Part shown: positions 1-5,517 of the stretch, piece after piece
How positions within the stretch are numbered: position 1 is the first letter of the stretch
Layout: every line of letters starts with the position of its first letter
From: UBA6448 sp051893155
GTDB taxonomy: Bacteria > Bacillota_I > Bacilli_A > RF39 > UBA660
Direction of reading: 5' to 3'
DNA: 5,694 nucleotides
Assembly: GCA_051893155.1 (NCBI GenBank)
Contig: JBJFGY010000111.1
Coordinates: 1 to 5,694, forward strand
The notes under the pieces: model-generated
Seen by the model: only the letters and a program-made list of their open reading frames with translations
What the model was told of the DNA's origin: nothing
Database searches by the model: none
Made by a program: the position numbers and the translations under genes

Positions 1-52
1 CTGCCCTTTTTTACCTATTTTTATAAAATAAATTTTCTTTTTGTTTTCAGAC

Positions 53-74
53 TATACCTTCCTAGGAGATTATA
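53..74. promoter_or_regulatory. Imperfect dyad over a -10 element, candidate operator
   Basis: The sequence has the symmetric form TATA-N3-TCCTAGGA-N3-TATA, centred between positions 63 and 64. It covers the minus-strand -10 hexamer at 69-74 and the likely transcription start. Its GC-containing core CCTAGG stands out in an otherwise AT-dominated intergenic region. I infer a repressor-type operator for a gene beyond the left edge. No regulator can be named, and an alternative is simple sequence coincidence. Confidence 0.35.
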
Positions 75-77
75 ACA
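69..77 (-). promoter_or_regulatory. Extended -10 promoter for a gene beyond the left edge
   Basis: On the minus strand the sequence reads TG-T-TATAAT, a perfect -10 hexamer with the extended TGn motif. It lies directly after the T-tract of the preceding terminator. The -35 position at about 92-97 is poor, which is tolerable for an extended -10 promoter. The transcript would start near 61-63 and run off the left edge. Positions 1-52 contain no start codon with a ribosome binding site that I can defend. Confidence 0.4.
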
Positions 78-78
78 C

Positions 79-102
79 AAAAAAAATAGCATATGCTACT
101 TT
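79..102 (-). terminator. Intrinsic terminator after the DUF2935-type gene
   Basis: On the minus strand the arms AAAGTAGC and GCTATTTT enclose an ATAT loop and run into an unbroken stretch of eight T. The stem is AT-rich and includes one G-T pair, so it is only moderately stable. Its position about 47-70 nt after the stop codon at 149 and the long T-tract support a terminator. Confidence 0.6.
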
Positions 103-148
103 CTTTTACTAATTTTGACATTAGTTATATATATTCTTTTAAATAACT

Positions 149-1060
149 TTAAGATAAATAATTTGTTTTCTTACTTTCATTTTTTAGAATTCTAATAAAA
201 TGATTTGCTTCTCTAACTACATGATCAGCTAATAAAGGAATAATTACACTTTTAATTTTGCAACTTAAAATGCCTTCTTCTCCAGCAATTTTAAATTCTC
301 TAAAATTAATAGTTTCTTTTAAACTTGCTATTGTTAAGTCAATTGGATTTTTTATATAATTTTTTAATATAGATTGATATTTTTTTGCATAACTATCCGC
401 AGTTAAAACTAGTTCATTTTCACTAGGATCTAGTAAACCCCTAATAAATAAAGCATGTTCCATCATAATATTATTCCAAAATATTTCTTGTTCATATATA
501 TAATTATTAGTAAAAGGTGCTTTTTCTTCTATTCTTGTTAATAAATTATAATACATTTTTGCTTCATTTTTTATATGTGTAATTAATAATGGATAATTAG
601 TTGTATACATTTTACAAGATAATATTTTATTTAAAATATCTGTTTTAAATTCAATTAATTTTTGAATAACTGGTAATGTTTGTCTATTTATTAAACTTAT
701 ATTATTCATTAATTGTTCATTTACAATTACTTCACCACTTCTTAATTTTTCTTCTTTTTCTGTAATATTTGTATTTATATCTATTTTAGTTAAATTTCTA
801 GTTTTATTTTCAGCATCTTTTGTATATTTTGTAACAATTTCATTAGAGTTTAATAAATCTGCACTAATATTTCCATCAGATAAAGTAATTATTCTTTCTA
901 AAATATTAGAAAAAGTTTTTTGAAAATTATTCGCTATTTTTTTGAGTTCATTATCTTTTTCTGTAAATGATGAAGATAAAAATAAACTATGTTCTTTCAT
1001 AATACGATCAAAAAATAAATGTAATTCTAAAGATAATCTTATGTATTCATTATTATTCAT
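149..1060 (-). CDS. DUF2935-type duplicated helical protein, probable metal binder
   Basis: The 303-residue protein is cytosolic by appearance, with no signal peptide or membrane segment. It contains an internal duplication. The segment around residues 12-54 (RIMKEHSLFL motif at 19-28) matches 190-231 (NIMMEHALFI at 197-206). The segment 156-174 (YPLLITHIKNEA) matches 274-291 (IPLLADHVVREA). Each half therefore supplies an EH pair (E23-H24, E201-H202) plus a second-helix H-x3-E (H162/E166, H280/E284), with extra candidates E12/H14, E190/E192 and H287. This is the pattern I know from the DUF2935 family of Bacilli and Clostridia, whose biochemical role is not established. A ferritin-like four-helix metal site in each half is inference. 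The start was set at the ATG preceded by GGAGGG. An in-frame ATG 16 codons upstream lacks a ribosome binding site. The gene is set off from the transporter operon by a hairpin, with its own terminator downstream. Its promoter is unclear: a TATAAT at 1152-1157 lacks a convincing -35. Confidence 0.75.
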   Translation of the reverse strand: MNNNEYIRLSLELHLFFDRIMKEHSLFLSSSFTEKDNELKKIANNFQKTFSNILERIITLSDGNISADLLNSNEIVTKYTKDAENKTRNLTKIDINTNITEKEEKLRSGEVIVNEQLMNNISLINRQTLPVIQKLIEFKTDILNKILSCKMYTTNYPLLITHIKNEAKMYYNLLTRIEEKAPFTNNYIYEQEIFWNNIMMEHALFIRGLLDPSENELVLTADSYAKKYQSILKNYIKNPIDLTIASLKETINFREFKIAGEEGILSCKIKSVIIPLLADHVVREANHFIRILKNESKKTNYLS

Positions 1061-1064
1061 TTTT

Positions 1065-1070
1065 CCCTCC
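1065..1070 (-). promoter_or_regulatory. Ribosome binding site fixing the DUF2935-type start
   Basis: GGAGGG ends four bases before the ATG at 1060 on the minus strand. A longer reading frame opens at 1108, but that upstream ATG has no comparable Shine-Dalgarno sequence, so the 303-residue start is preferred. Confidence 0.75.
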
Positions 1071-1156
1071 CATTTATATATATGAAATTTAATAATTTTA
1101 AAATACAATAAAATTATTTTATTTAATTAGAATCATAAATTTTTTTTAATTATTAT

Positions 1157-1182
1157 AAAAGGATGATTTTTTAATCATCCTT
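1157..1182 (-). terminator. Hairpin terminator of the two-component/ABC operon
   Basis: A perfect 10-bp stem (AAGGATGATT / AATCATCCTT) with a 4-nt loop lies 54 nt after the ATPase stop codon. On the minus strand it ends in TTTT followed by an AT-rich stretch. The T-tract is short and partly inside the stem, so termination may be incomplete and some read-through into the DUF2935-type gene is possible. Confidence 0.65.
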
Positions 1183-1235
1183 CGTAAATTAAAATTATTG
1201 TCTATCAACAGTATTTGACATATTTCATTTATTTG

Positions 1236-1904
1236 CTAATTTTGACATTTTTTTAATTCATAAACAACATCAGCTTGTTTACATACATTTTCTGAATGCG
1301 TAACAATAATAATGCATTTATTTTCTTTTTTAGCTAAATTATCAAAAATTTTAAGTATTTCATTTTCTGTATCTTTATCAAGATTACCTGTAGGTTCATC
1401 AGCAAGAATCATTTTAGGATTATAAGAAAGACTTCTTGCAATAGCAACTCTTTGTTGTTCACCGCCAGAAAGTTTTAATACTCTACGATCTTTTTGTTCT
1501 TCAGTAAGTCCCACACTTTTCATTAATTCTAAAGCTTTTTTATTATTATCATCAATTTTTACATTACTAATATTCATTGATAAAATAATATTTTCAATAG
1601 CGGTTAAATGTGGAAGTAAATTATAACTTTGAAAAACTATGCCAATATCATTACTTCTATATTCATCTAAATCAATATCTCGAAGTTGTTTTCCACAAAA
1701 TTCAATAGAACCTTCATAATTATTTTCAAGCCCACTTATTAGTGATAAAAGTGTTGTTTTACCACTTCCACTTTTACCTTTAATAGCATAAACTTTACCA
1801 CTTTCAAATTCAAAATTTAAATTTTTTAAAATATAATCATCTTTATCAGCATCACAATATCTATATGAAAGATTTTCAACTTTTAATATCATACTCTTTT
1901 TCAT
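1236..1904 (-). CDS. ABC transporter ATP-binding protein, MacB/LolD type
   Basis: This 222-residue protein is the usual length for a stand-alone ATPase of the LolD/MacB/SalX-like group, which pairs with FtsX-fold permeases. All ATPase motifs are visible and intact: Walker A GKSGSGKT (43-50), Q-loop Q92 in FQSYNLLPHLTA, signature LSGGEQQR (145-152), Walker B MILADE (165-170) with catalytic E170, D-loop NLD (174-176) and switch histidine H203. It should bind and hydrolyse ATP at the inner face of the membrane to drive the permease encoded just upstream. The start ATG shares its A with the permease TAA stop (TAATG), and its ribosome binding site AAAGGAGAG lies within the final permease codons, so translation is probably coupled. 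An internal ATG at codon 5 is a less likely start. The substrate cannot be told from the ATPase. Function as an ATPase is near certain; grouping by permease partner is strong. Confidence 0.95.
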   Translation of the reverse strand: MKKSMILKVENLSYRYCDADKDDYILKNLNFEFESGKVYAIKGKSGSGKTTLLSLISGLENNYEGSIEFCGKQLRDIDLDEYRSNDIGIVFQSYNLLPHLTAIENIILSMNISNVKIDDNNKKALELMKSVGLTEEQKDRRVLKLSGGEQQRVAIARSLSYNPKMILADEPTGNLDKDTENEILKIFDNLAKKENKCIIIVTHSENVCKQADVVYELKKCQN

Positions 1905-3358
1905 TATGTTCTCTCCTTTAAAATTGTAAGTGGTGAAAATTTTTGAATACTTGCAACAGCACTTATTGAACTTATTAATGTTAATGAAAGACCAATAGCA
2001 AGTAATTCCATTAATACTTTTAAATCAACTGTTGCATTTATACTATCAAATTCTTGTACCATAACTACTCCATTAAAATCATTTTTTGTAAAATTTTTAT
2101 TTTCATTTCCTTTACCAAAATTTTCTCTAATATTGTTTGTTTCTTCTTGTGCTGAAGTTATCTCATTTTTAAGTAAACTATTTGAGATAGGAACGCTTAT
2201 TGTTGCTCCAATTGATGCTCCCATTAGTAAGGCTACAAATGCTACAATTACTAATTCTAAAATAAATTGTAAACAAACTTTTGACTTTTTCATACCAATT
2301 GTTCTTAAAACACCTATTTCATATTTTCTTTCTCTAATATTAATCATATTAATTACAAGTAATACAATTGTGCCAATAATTAATGTAATAATTAAAAATG
2401 TTACTGCAAAGTTTTTTACATTTGTAATAGTTTGCGTCGAATTTTGAACTTCATCTAAATTAGTTTGAATAGTTAAATTTTCATCAAGTCCTTTTTCAAT
2501 TAATTCTTCATTAAAACTTTCAACTACATCTTTATTTATTAATAGAAAAGTAGGAGTTACTGATAAAGATAAATCTTCATTTTGTTCTTGCATTGTACTT
2601 ATAAAATTTGCATTTGTTATGATTGTGTTTACTGATGTAGAAAACATACTCATAGCATTATCATCATTATTTTCTTCTTCATAAATACCACTTATTATAA
2701 GTTCATATTTTTTTGAACTATCTACTGAATCAATTATTTCAATAGTATCACCTACACTAATTTCATTTAATGTAGCAAGTTCATTGTTAATAATACATTC
2801 ATTACTTTCAAAATCATCAAATACTTCTCCAGATGTTATTTTATACATTCCATTAATAAACTCATTCATTGCATCTATTGAAGAATAACCTTTTAAAGTA
2901 AAATCAGAAGTATTTTGATTTTTAAATTCAATATTATTTGGTCCTTTACCACCCATCATATTATTACTTCCACTACTCATTTCAGCTTTTTCTAAATCAT
3001 TAGAATTTACACCAACACTAAGTGTATAATAATAATTTTTAACATATTTACTATCAGCGAAATTTTCAATATCTTCTGGGTTTATACTACTTGCAAGTGA
3101 AAACATATCTTGCATATTACTCTTAGAATTTTCTCTGTCTTCAGGATTAAAATCTTTCATCATATTATCTCTATTAATACCTATAGTAGCCTGCACTTCA
3201 TATTTATCTTCATAGGCATTAATTAAACTTGTTGATGTATTATTTATTGCAAGAGTTACTGATACTGCACAGGCAATAACTAATATTATTATTCCTATTA
3301 AAAGATTTCTTCCTTTATTCCTTGTAATTGATGTAATAGCATTTTTTAAAATATACAT
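1904..3358 (-). CDS. ABC transporter permease, MacB/FtsX fold
   Basis: The 484-residue protein has the layout of a MacB-type permease: a short cytoplasmic N-terminus with basic ITRNKGRN (11-18), TM1 at about 19-39, a large extracytoplasmic domain (about 40-315), then TM2 (317-339), TM3 (364-392) and TM4 (448-470). The cytoplasmic segment after TM2, RERKYEIGVLRTIGMKKSK (342-360), and the C-terminal SPLTILKE are typical of FtsX-domain permeases and contact the ATPase. One four-TM gene with one ATPase gene suggests a homodimeric permease with two ATPases. No membrane-fusion partner is encoded nearby, unlike MacAB or YknXYZ. Odd points are a hydrophilic stretch of about 55 residues between TM3 and TM4, where relatives usually have a short loop, and a Met/Gly/Asn-rich segment at 127-142. 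Likely roles are export of, or resistance to, a peptide or envelope-active compound, or signalling to the envelope; the substrate is unknown. The start was chosen by its GGAGG; a frame extending to 3481 has none and would overlap the kinase gene. Confidence 0.9.
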   Translation of the reverse strand: MYILKNAITSITRNKGRNLLIGIIILVIACAVSVTLAINNTSTSLINAYEDKYEVQATIGINRDNMMKDFNPEDRENSKSNMQDMFSLASSINPEDIENFADSKYVKNYYYTLSVGVNSNDLEKAEMSSGSNNMMGGKGPNNIEFKNQNTSDFTLKGYSSIDAMNEFINGMYKITSGEVFDDFESNECIINNELATLNEISVGDTIEIIDSVDSSKKYELIISGIYEEENNDDNAMSMFSTSVNTIITNANFISTMQEQNEDLSLSVTPTFLLINKDVVESFNEELIEKGLDENLTIQTNLDEVQNSTQTITNVKNFAVTFLIITLIIGTIVLLVINMINIRERKYEIGVLRTIGMKKSKVCLQFILELVIVAFVALLMGASIGATISVPISNSLLKNEITSAQEETNNIRENFGKGNENKNFTKNDFNGVVMVQEFDSINATVDLKVLMELLAIGLSLTLISSISAVASIQKFSPLTILKERT

Positions 3359-3364
3359 ATTTTT

Positions 3365-3369
3365 CCTCC
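3365..3369 (-). promoter_or_regulatory. Ribosome binding site fixing the permease start
   Basis: GGAGG lies six bases before the ATG at 3358. This places the start at MYILKNAIT, directly before the conserved cytoplasmic lead-in to TM1, and rejects 41 extra residues that would be read from the kinase-permease gap and the end of the kinase gene. Confidence 0.8.
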
Positions 3370-3406
3370 ATTCATTTAAAGTATATAAAACAAAAATTAA
3401 ATGAAT
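3370..3406 (-). repeat. 10-bp inverted repeat ahead of the permease ribosome binding site
   Basis: ATTCATTTAA (3406-3397) and TTAAATGAAT (3379-3370) are perfect inverted copies separated by 17 nt. The downstream arm touches the GGAGG at 3369. In a transcript reading through from the kinase gene this could fold next to the ribosome binding site. A transcript starting at the proposed local promoter would lack the upstream arm. The stem is AT-rich, and chance is a real alternative. Confidence 0.4.
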
Positions 3407-3412
3407 ATTAAA
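3380..3412 (-). promoter_or_regulatory. Candidate regulator-activated promoter for permease-ATPase genes
   Basis: In the 85-nt gap between kinase and permease, two TTTAAT boxes (3412-3407 and 3401-3396) are spaced by five bases, an 11-bp period. Ten bases further is TATACT (3385-3380), a fair -10 element with no good -35. OmpR/PhoB-family regulators typically bind direct repeats of this period just upstream of the -10, and the repeat resembles the published CiaR site (NTTAAG-N5-WTTAAG). I infer a site for the regulator encoded at 4603-5301. Transcription would begin near 3373, giving a leader of about 15 nt. AT-rich background reduces certainty. Confidence 0.5.
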
Positions 3413-3443
3413 AATGAAGATAAAAATTTGTCTTTTTTTGTAA

Positions 3444-4622
3444 TTATATTTTAAACTCACATATAAATGTTGTATAACCATTTTTGCAATCTACTAAAAT
3501 AACGCCATTATGATTATTCACAATGTTTTTAGCAATTGCTAAACCAAGTCCATATCTATTTTCATTTCTATTTCTTGCTTTATCAATACGATAAAATCTT
3601 TCAAATATTTTTTTTCTTTCTTCTTCAGGAATTTCGTCACCTCTATTTTTTATTTTCAAGAAAATAGAATTTTTATCTTTATATAATCTAATTTCTATTT
3701 TAGAGTTTTTATAAGCATGTTTAATAGCATTATCTATTAAAATACCTAATAATTCTTTTATTTTATCTTGATTACAATAAAACATAATATTTTTTTCAAT
3801 ATTTAGTTTTAATGTTAAATCATTTTCAAACATCAAACTTTCAAAAGATAATGATTTATTTTCAATTAATTTAGATAAATTTTCACTAGTAAATAAGTCT
3901 TTTTCATTTATATTTTCAGATTTTGATAAATCTAATAAACTAATTATTAGTTTATTCATTCGATTAGTCTCGCTTTTAATATTTTCAAGCCATTTAGTCT
4001 CATTAGGATTATTTTCTAAAGTTTCAGCACTAGCCAATATAATTGATATTGGAGTTTTTAATTCATGAGAAGCATCATATATAAATTGTTTTTGCTTTTC
4101 AAATGTCTCAATAACTGGTTTAACTAACCATCTTGTTAATAAAATTGATAAATATATTATTATTATTTCAAAAATAATAAATATAAAAATTGATTTATAT
4201 AATGAGATTAATAAATAATTATTAGTTTTACTACAATTAATTATTATTAATTCATTATCATTTAAAGAAAATACATAATCATTAAAATATAAATTACCTA
4301 CCTTATTTTTAGATATTTTTGTAATATTTTTACTTATTAAATTTTTTATTTCATCTTCACTAAGACTATTATTATATGAATAATTATTAATATTTTCAAT
4401 ATTACCATTATTAAAATGAACGATGTAAATTTCATTATCAAGAAATAGATGATTATTTAAATTATTTATAGGTTTATGAAAATCTAATCTATTTATTTTT
4501 TCATTAATTTGTTTTAATTCTCTTTGATAAATATTTACATTAAAAATTATTAATAAAATTAATAAAAATAACGTAAAAATTGAAATTAACACTATTAAAA
4601 TTTTATTTTTCAATTTCTTCAT
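3444..4622 (-). CDS. Sensor histidine kinase of the two-component system
   Basis: The 392-residue kinase has TM1 (about 8-29), an extracytoplasmic sensor region of about 110 residues, TM2 (about 144-164) and a cytoplasmic kinase core. Visible motifs are the H-box DASHELKTP with phospho-accepting H186, the N-box IDNAIKHA (296-303, N298), a degenerate G1 box NRGDEIP (326-332), the F-box FERFYRID (340-347) and the G2 box YGLGLAIA (357-364). Only about 20 residues separate TM2 from the H-box, so no full HAMP domain fits. This architecture occurs in several Firmicute sensors such as CiaH. It should autophosphorylate on H186 and pass phosphate to D51 of the regulator encoded just upstream. The ATG start has GGAG seven bases ahead and lies inside the end of the regulator gene (20-nt overlap), implying coupled translation. 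An earlier TTG in frame at 4646 lacks support. The sensed signal is unknown; the sensor region is rich in Asn, Ile and Lys and matches no domain I can name. Confidence 0.93.
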   Translation of the reverse strand: MKKLKNKILIVLISIFTLFLLILLIIFNVNIYQRELKQINEKINRLDFHKPINNLNNHLFLDNEIYIVHFNNGNIENINNYSYNNSLSEDEIKNLISKNITKISKNKVGNLYFNDYVFSLNDNELIIINCSKTNNYLLISLYKSIFIFIIFEIIIIYLSILLTRWLVKPVIETFEKQKQFIYDASHELKTPISIILASAETLENNPNETKWLENIKSETNRMNKLIISLLDLSKSENINEKDLFTSENLSKLIENKSLSFESLMFENDLTLKLNIEKNIMFYCNQDKIKELLGILIDNAIKHAYKNSKIEIRLYKDKNSIFLKIKNRGDEIPEEERKKIFERFYRIDKARNRNENRYGLGLAIAKNIVNNHNGVILVDCKNGYTTFICEFKI

Positions 4623-5301
4623 TTTCAATCTCCAGTTTATAGCCAAAACCCCTCATTGACTTTATATTGATATTTGAACCTATTGCTTTTAATTTTTTTC
4701 TAATAAAAGAGATATACACTTCAAGATTATTTGAAATTAAGTCATTTTCCATTCCCCATACATTATCATATAAATATTCTTTTGAAACAATCTGATTACC
4801 ATTTTTTAATAAACATTCAAGTAGCAAAAATTCTTTATATAATACTTCTATTTCTTCATTTGAATTTATTGATTTTAAAACTTTATTTTTTAAATCTAAT
4901 TTTATATCTCCATAAGATAAAAAATTATTTTCATTAAATGTATTATTATTTCTAAGTTTATTATTAACTCGAGCAACGAGTTCTTCCATATGAAAAGGTT
5001 TTGTTAAATAATCATCAGCACCATTATTTAAACCATCAAGCTTATCTTCCAAAGAGTTTTTAGCAGTTAATATTATTATTTTTGAATCAATTTTATTAAT
5101 TTTTAATTCTTTTAATATTGAAAAACCATCTTTTAATGGTAACATTATATCAAGAATAATTAAATCATAAATGTTTGTCATTGCTTTATAACAACCATCT
5201 TCACCATCTAAAGAAATATCTATTTCATAATTTTCTTTTTTTAATCTATTTTCCATTAATTCCGCTAATCTAAATTCATCTTCTACAATTAATATTCTCA
5301 T
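4603..5301 (-). CDS. OmpR/PhoB-family response regulator
   Basis: The 232-residue protein has the standard two domains. The receiver (about 1-117) shows the acidic pocket E7-D8, phospho-acceptor D51 in LIILDIMLP, switch T79 and invariant K101 in LTKPF. The winged-helix DNA-binding domain (about 126-225) shows the helix NNLEVYISFIRKKL (191-204) and the wing motif SMRGFGYKLE (215-224). It should bind DNA as a dimer on tandem repeats when phosphorylated by the adjacent kinase. The start has AAGGAG five bases upstream. The gene is first in the operon and overlaps the kinase gene. Two TTTAAT boxes in its own leader and two before the permease gene are its probable targets. No residue needed for phosphorylation is missing. 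The architecture matches regulators such as CiaR, but the sequence alone does not justify a gene name. Confidence 0.95.
   Translation of the reverse strand: MRILIVEDEFRLAELMENRLKKENYEIDISLDGEDGCYKAMTNIYDLIILDIMLPLKDGFSILKELKINKIDSKIIILTAKNSLEDKLDGLNNGADDYLTKPFHMEELVARVNNKLRNNNTFNENNFLSYGDIKLDLKNKVLKSINSNEEIEVLYKEFLLLECLLKNGNQIVSKEYLYDNVWGMENDLISNNLEVYISFIRKKLKAIGSNINIKSMRGFGYKLEIENEEIEK
4630..4633 (-). promoter_or_regulatory. Ribosome binding site fixing the kinase start
   Basis: GGAG sits inside the last codons of the response regulator gene, seven bases before the kinase ATG at 4622. It selects this ATG over the in-frame TTG at 4646 and supports translational coupling of regulator and kinase. 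Confidence 0.7.
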
Positions 5302-5314
5302 AGGAACTCCTTAC

Positions 5315-5349
5315 ATAATTATTTAATCATTGAACTATTAAATAATTAT
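5315..5349 (-). repeat. 13-bp inverted repeat in the regulator leader
   Basis: Perfect inverted arms of 13 bp (5349-5337 and 5327-5315) flank a 9-nt loop. The arms consist only of A and T. The downstream arm ends three bases before the ribosome binding site AAGGAG of the response regulator gene. The upstream arm contains the second TTTAAT box. It may be a leader hairpin in the transcript from the upstream extended -10 promoter, or an extension of the regulator binding site. Confidence 0.45.
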
Positions 5350-5353
5350 TAAA
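5321..5353 (-). promoter_or_regulatory. Candidate autoregulatory TTTAAT-N5-TTTAAT site
   Basis: Two TTTAAT boxes (5353-5348 and 5342-5337) recur with the same five-base spacing seen upstream of the permease. The second box ends 36 nt before the ATG, against 38 nt for the permease copy. Ten bases further lies TTAAAT, a weak -10 candidate. If used, this would be an autoactivated promoter. If transcription instead starts from the extended -10 at 5357-5365, the boxes lie at the start site and binding would repress. The sequence alone does not decide between these. Confidence 0.45.
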
Positions 5354-5356
5354 TAT

Positions 5357-5365
5357 ATTTTAACA
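5357..5365 (-). promoter_or_regulatory. Extended -10 promoter for the two-component operon
   Basis: The minus strand reads TG-T-TAAAAT, a TGn-extended -10 element located between the tRNA terminator and the regulator gene. No clear -35 hexamer is present 16-18 bp upstream. Transcription would start near 5350 and yield a leader of about 50 nt. Confidence 0.45.
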
Positions 5366-5388
5366 TAAATTAAATAAAATATATAAAT

Positions 5389-5413
5389 AAAAAAAACTAA
5401 CATTTCTGTTAGT
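5389..5413 (-). terminator. Intrinsic terminator of the tRNA transcript
   Basis: A 7-bp stem ACTAACA / TGTTAGT with a GAAA tetraloop is followed on the minus strand by eight T. It begins 13 bases after the CCA end of tRNA-Leu. This is a textbook rho-independent terminator. Confidence 0.85.
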
Positions 5414-5425
5414 AAATATTTTTGT

Positions 5426-5510
5426 TGGTGCAGGTAAAGGGACTTGAACCCCCACGAATTGCTTCATTAGATCCTAAGTCTAACGCGTCTGCCAATTCCG
5501 CCATACCTGC
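5426..5510 (-). tRNA. tRNA-Leu (anticodon TAG)
   Basis: The minus strand folds as a class II tRNA of 85 nt including CCA. The acceptor arms GCAGGTA and TACCTGC pair fully, with discriminator A. The anticodon arm TTAGA / TCTAA encloses the loop CTTAGGA, giving anticodon TAG, which reads CUA and related leucine codons. A long variable arm with GAA / TTC pairing is typical of tRNA-Leu. The T arm carries TTCAAGT. It lies seven bases after the preceding tRNA gene and is presumably co-transcribed with it. Confidence 0.96.
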
Positions 5511-5517
5511 ATTGAAA

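Noticed and set aside
1..52. Possible riboswitch or leader RNA downstream of the left-edge promoter
   Set aside because: Only about 60 nt of the putative leader are present, and I see no recognisable conserved motif or stable fold.
115..143. Plus-strand TTGACA at 115-120 as a promoter
   Set aside because: The -10 position 17 bp downstream reads TTTAAA and the direction is into the 3' end of a minus-strand gene. No plus-strand gene follows.
109..1249. 14-bp exact repeat (CTAATTTTGACATT) at 109-122 and 1236-1249
   Set aside because: At this AT content a few 14-bp matches are expected by chance in a window this size. One copy is also coding sequence at the ATPase C-terminus.
2133..2447. Plus-strand open frame of 104 codons opposite the permease
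   Set aside because: It is antisense to a clear FtsX-type permease, and its hydrophobic translation is what the complement of membrane-segment codons gives. It has no supporting ribosome binding site or known family.
3359..3481. Longer permease start adding 41 residues
   Set aside because: The upstream ATG at 3481 lacks a Shine-Dalgarno sequence and lies inside the kinase gene. The ATG at 3358 has GGAGG and begins at the conserved pre-TM1 region.
4731..4937. Plus-strand open frame of 68 codons opposite the response regulator
   Set aside because: It lies antisense to the well-defined winged-helix domain and its composition is a low-complexity Leu/Ile shadow of AT-rich DNA.
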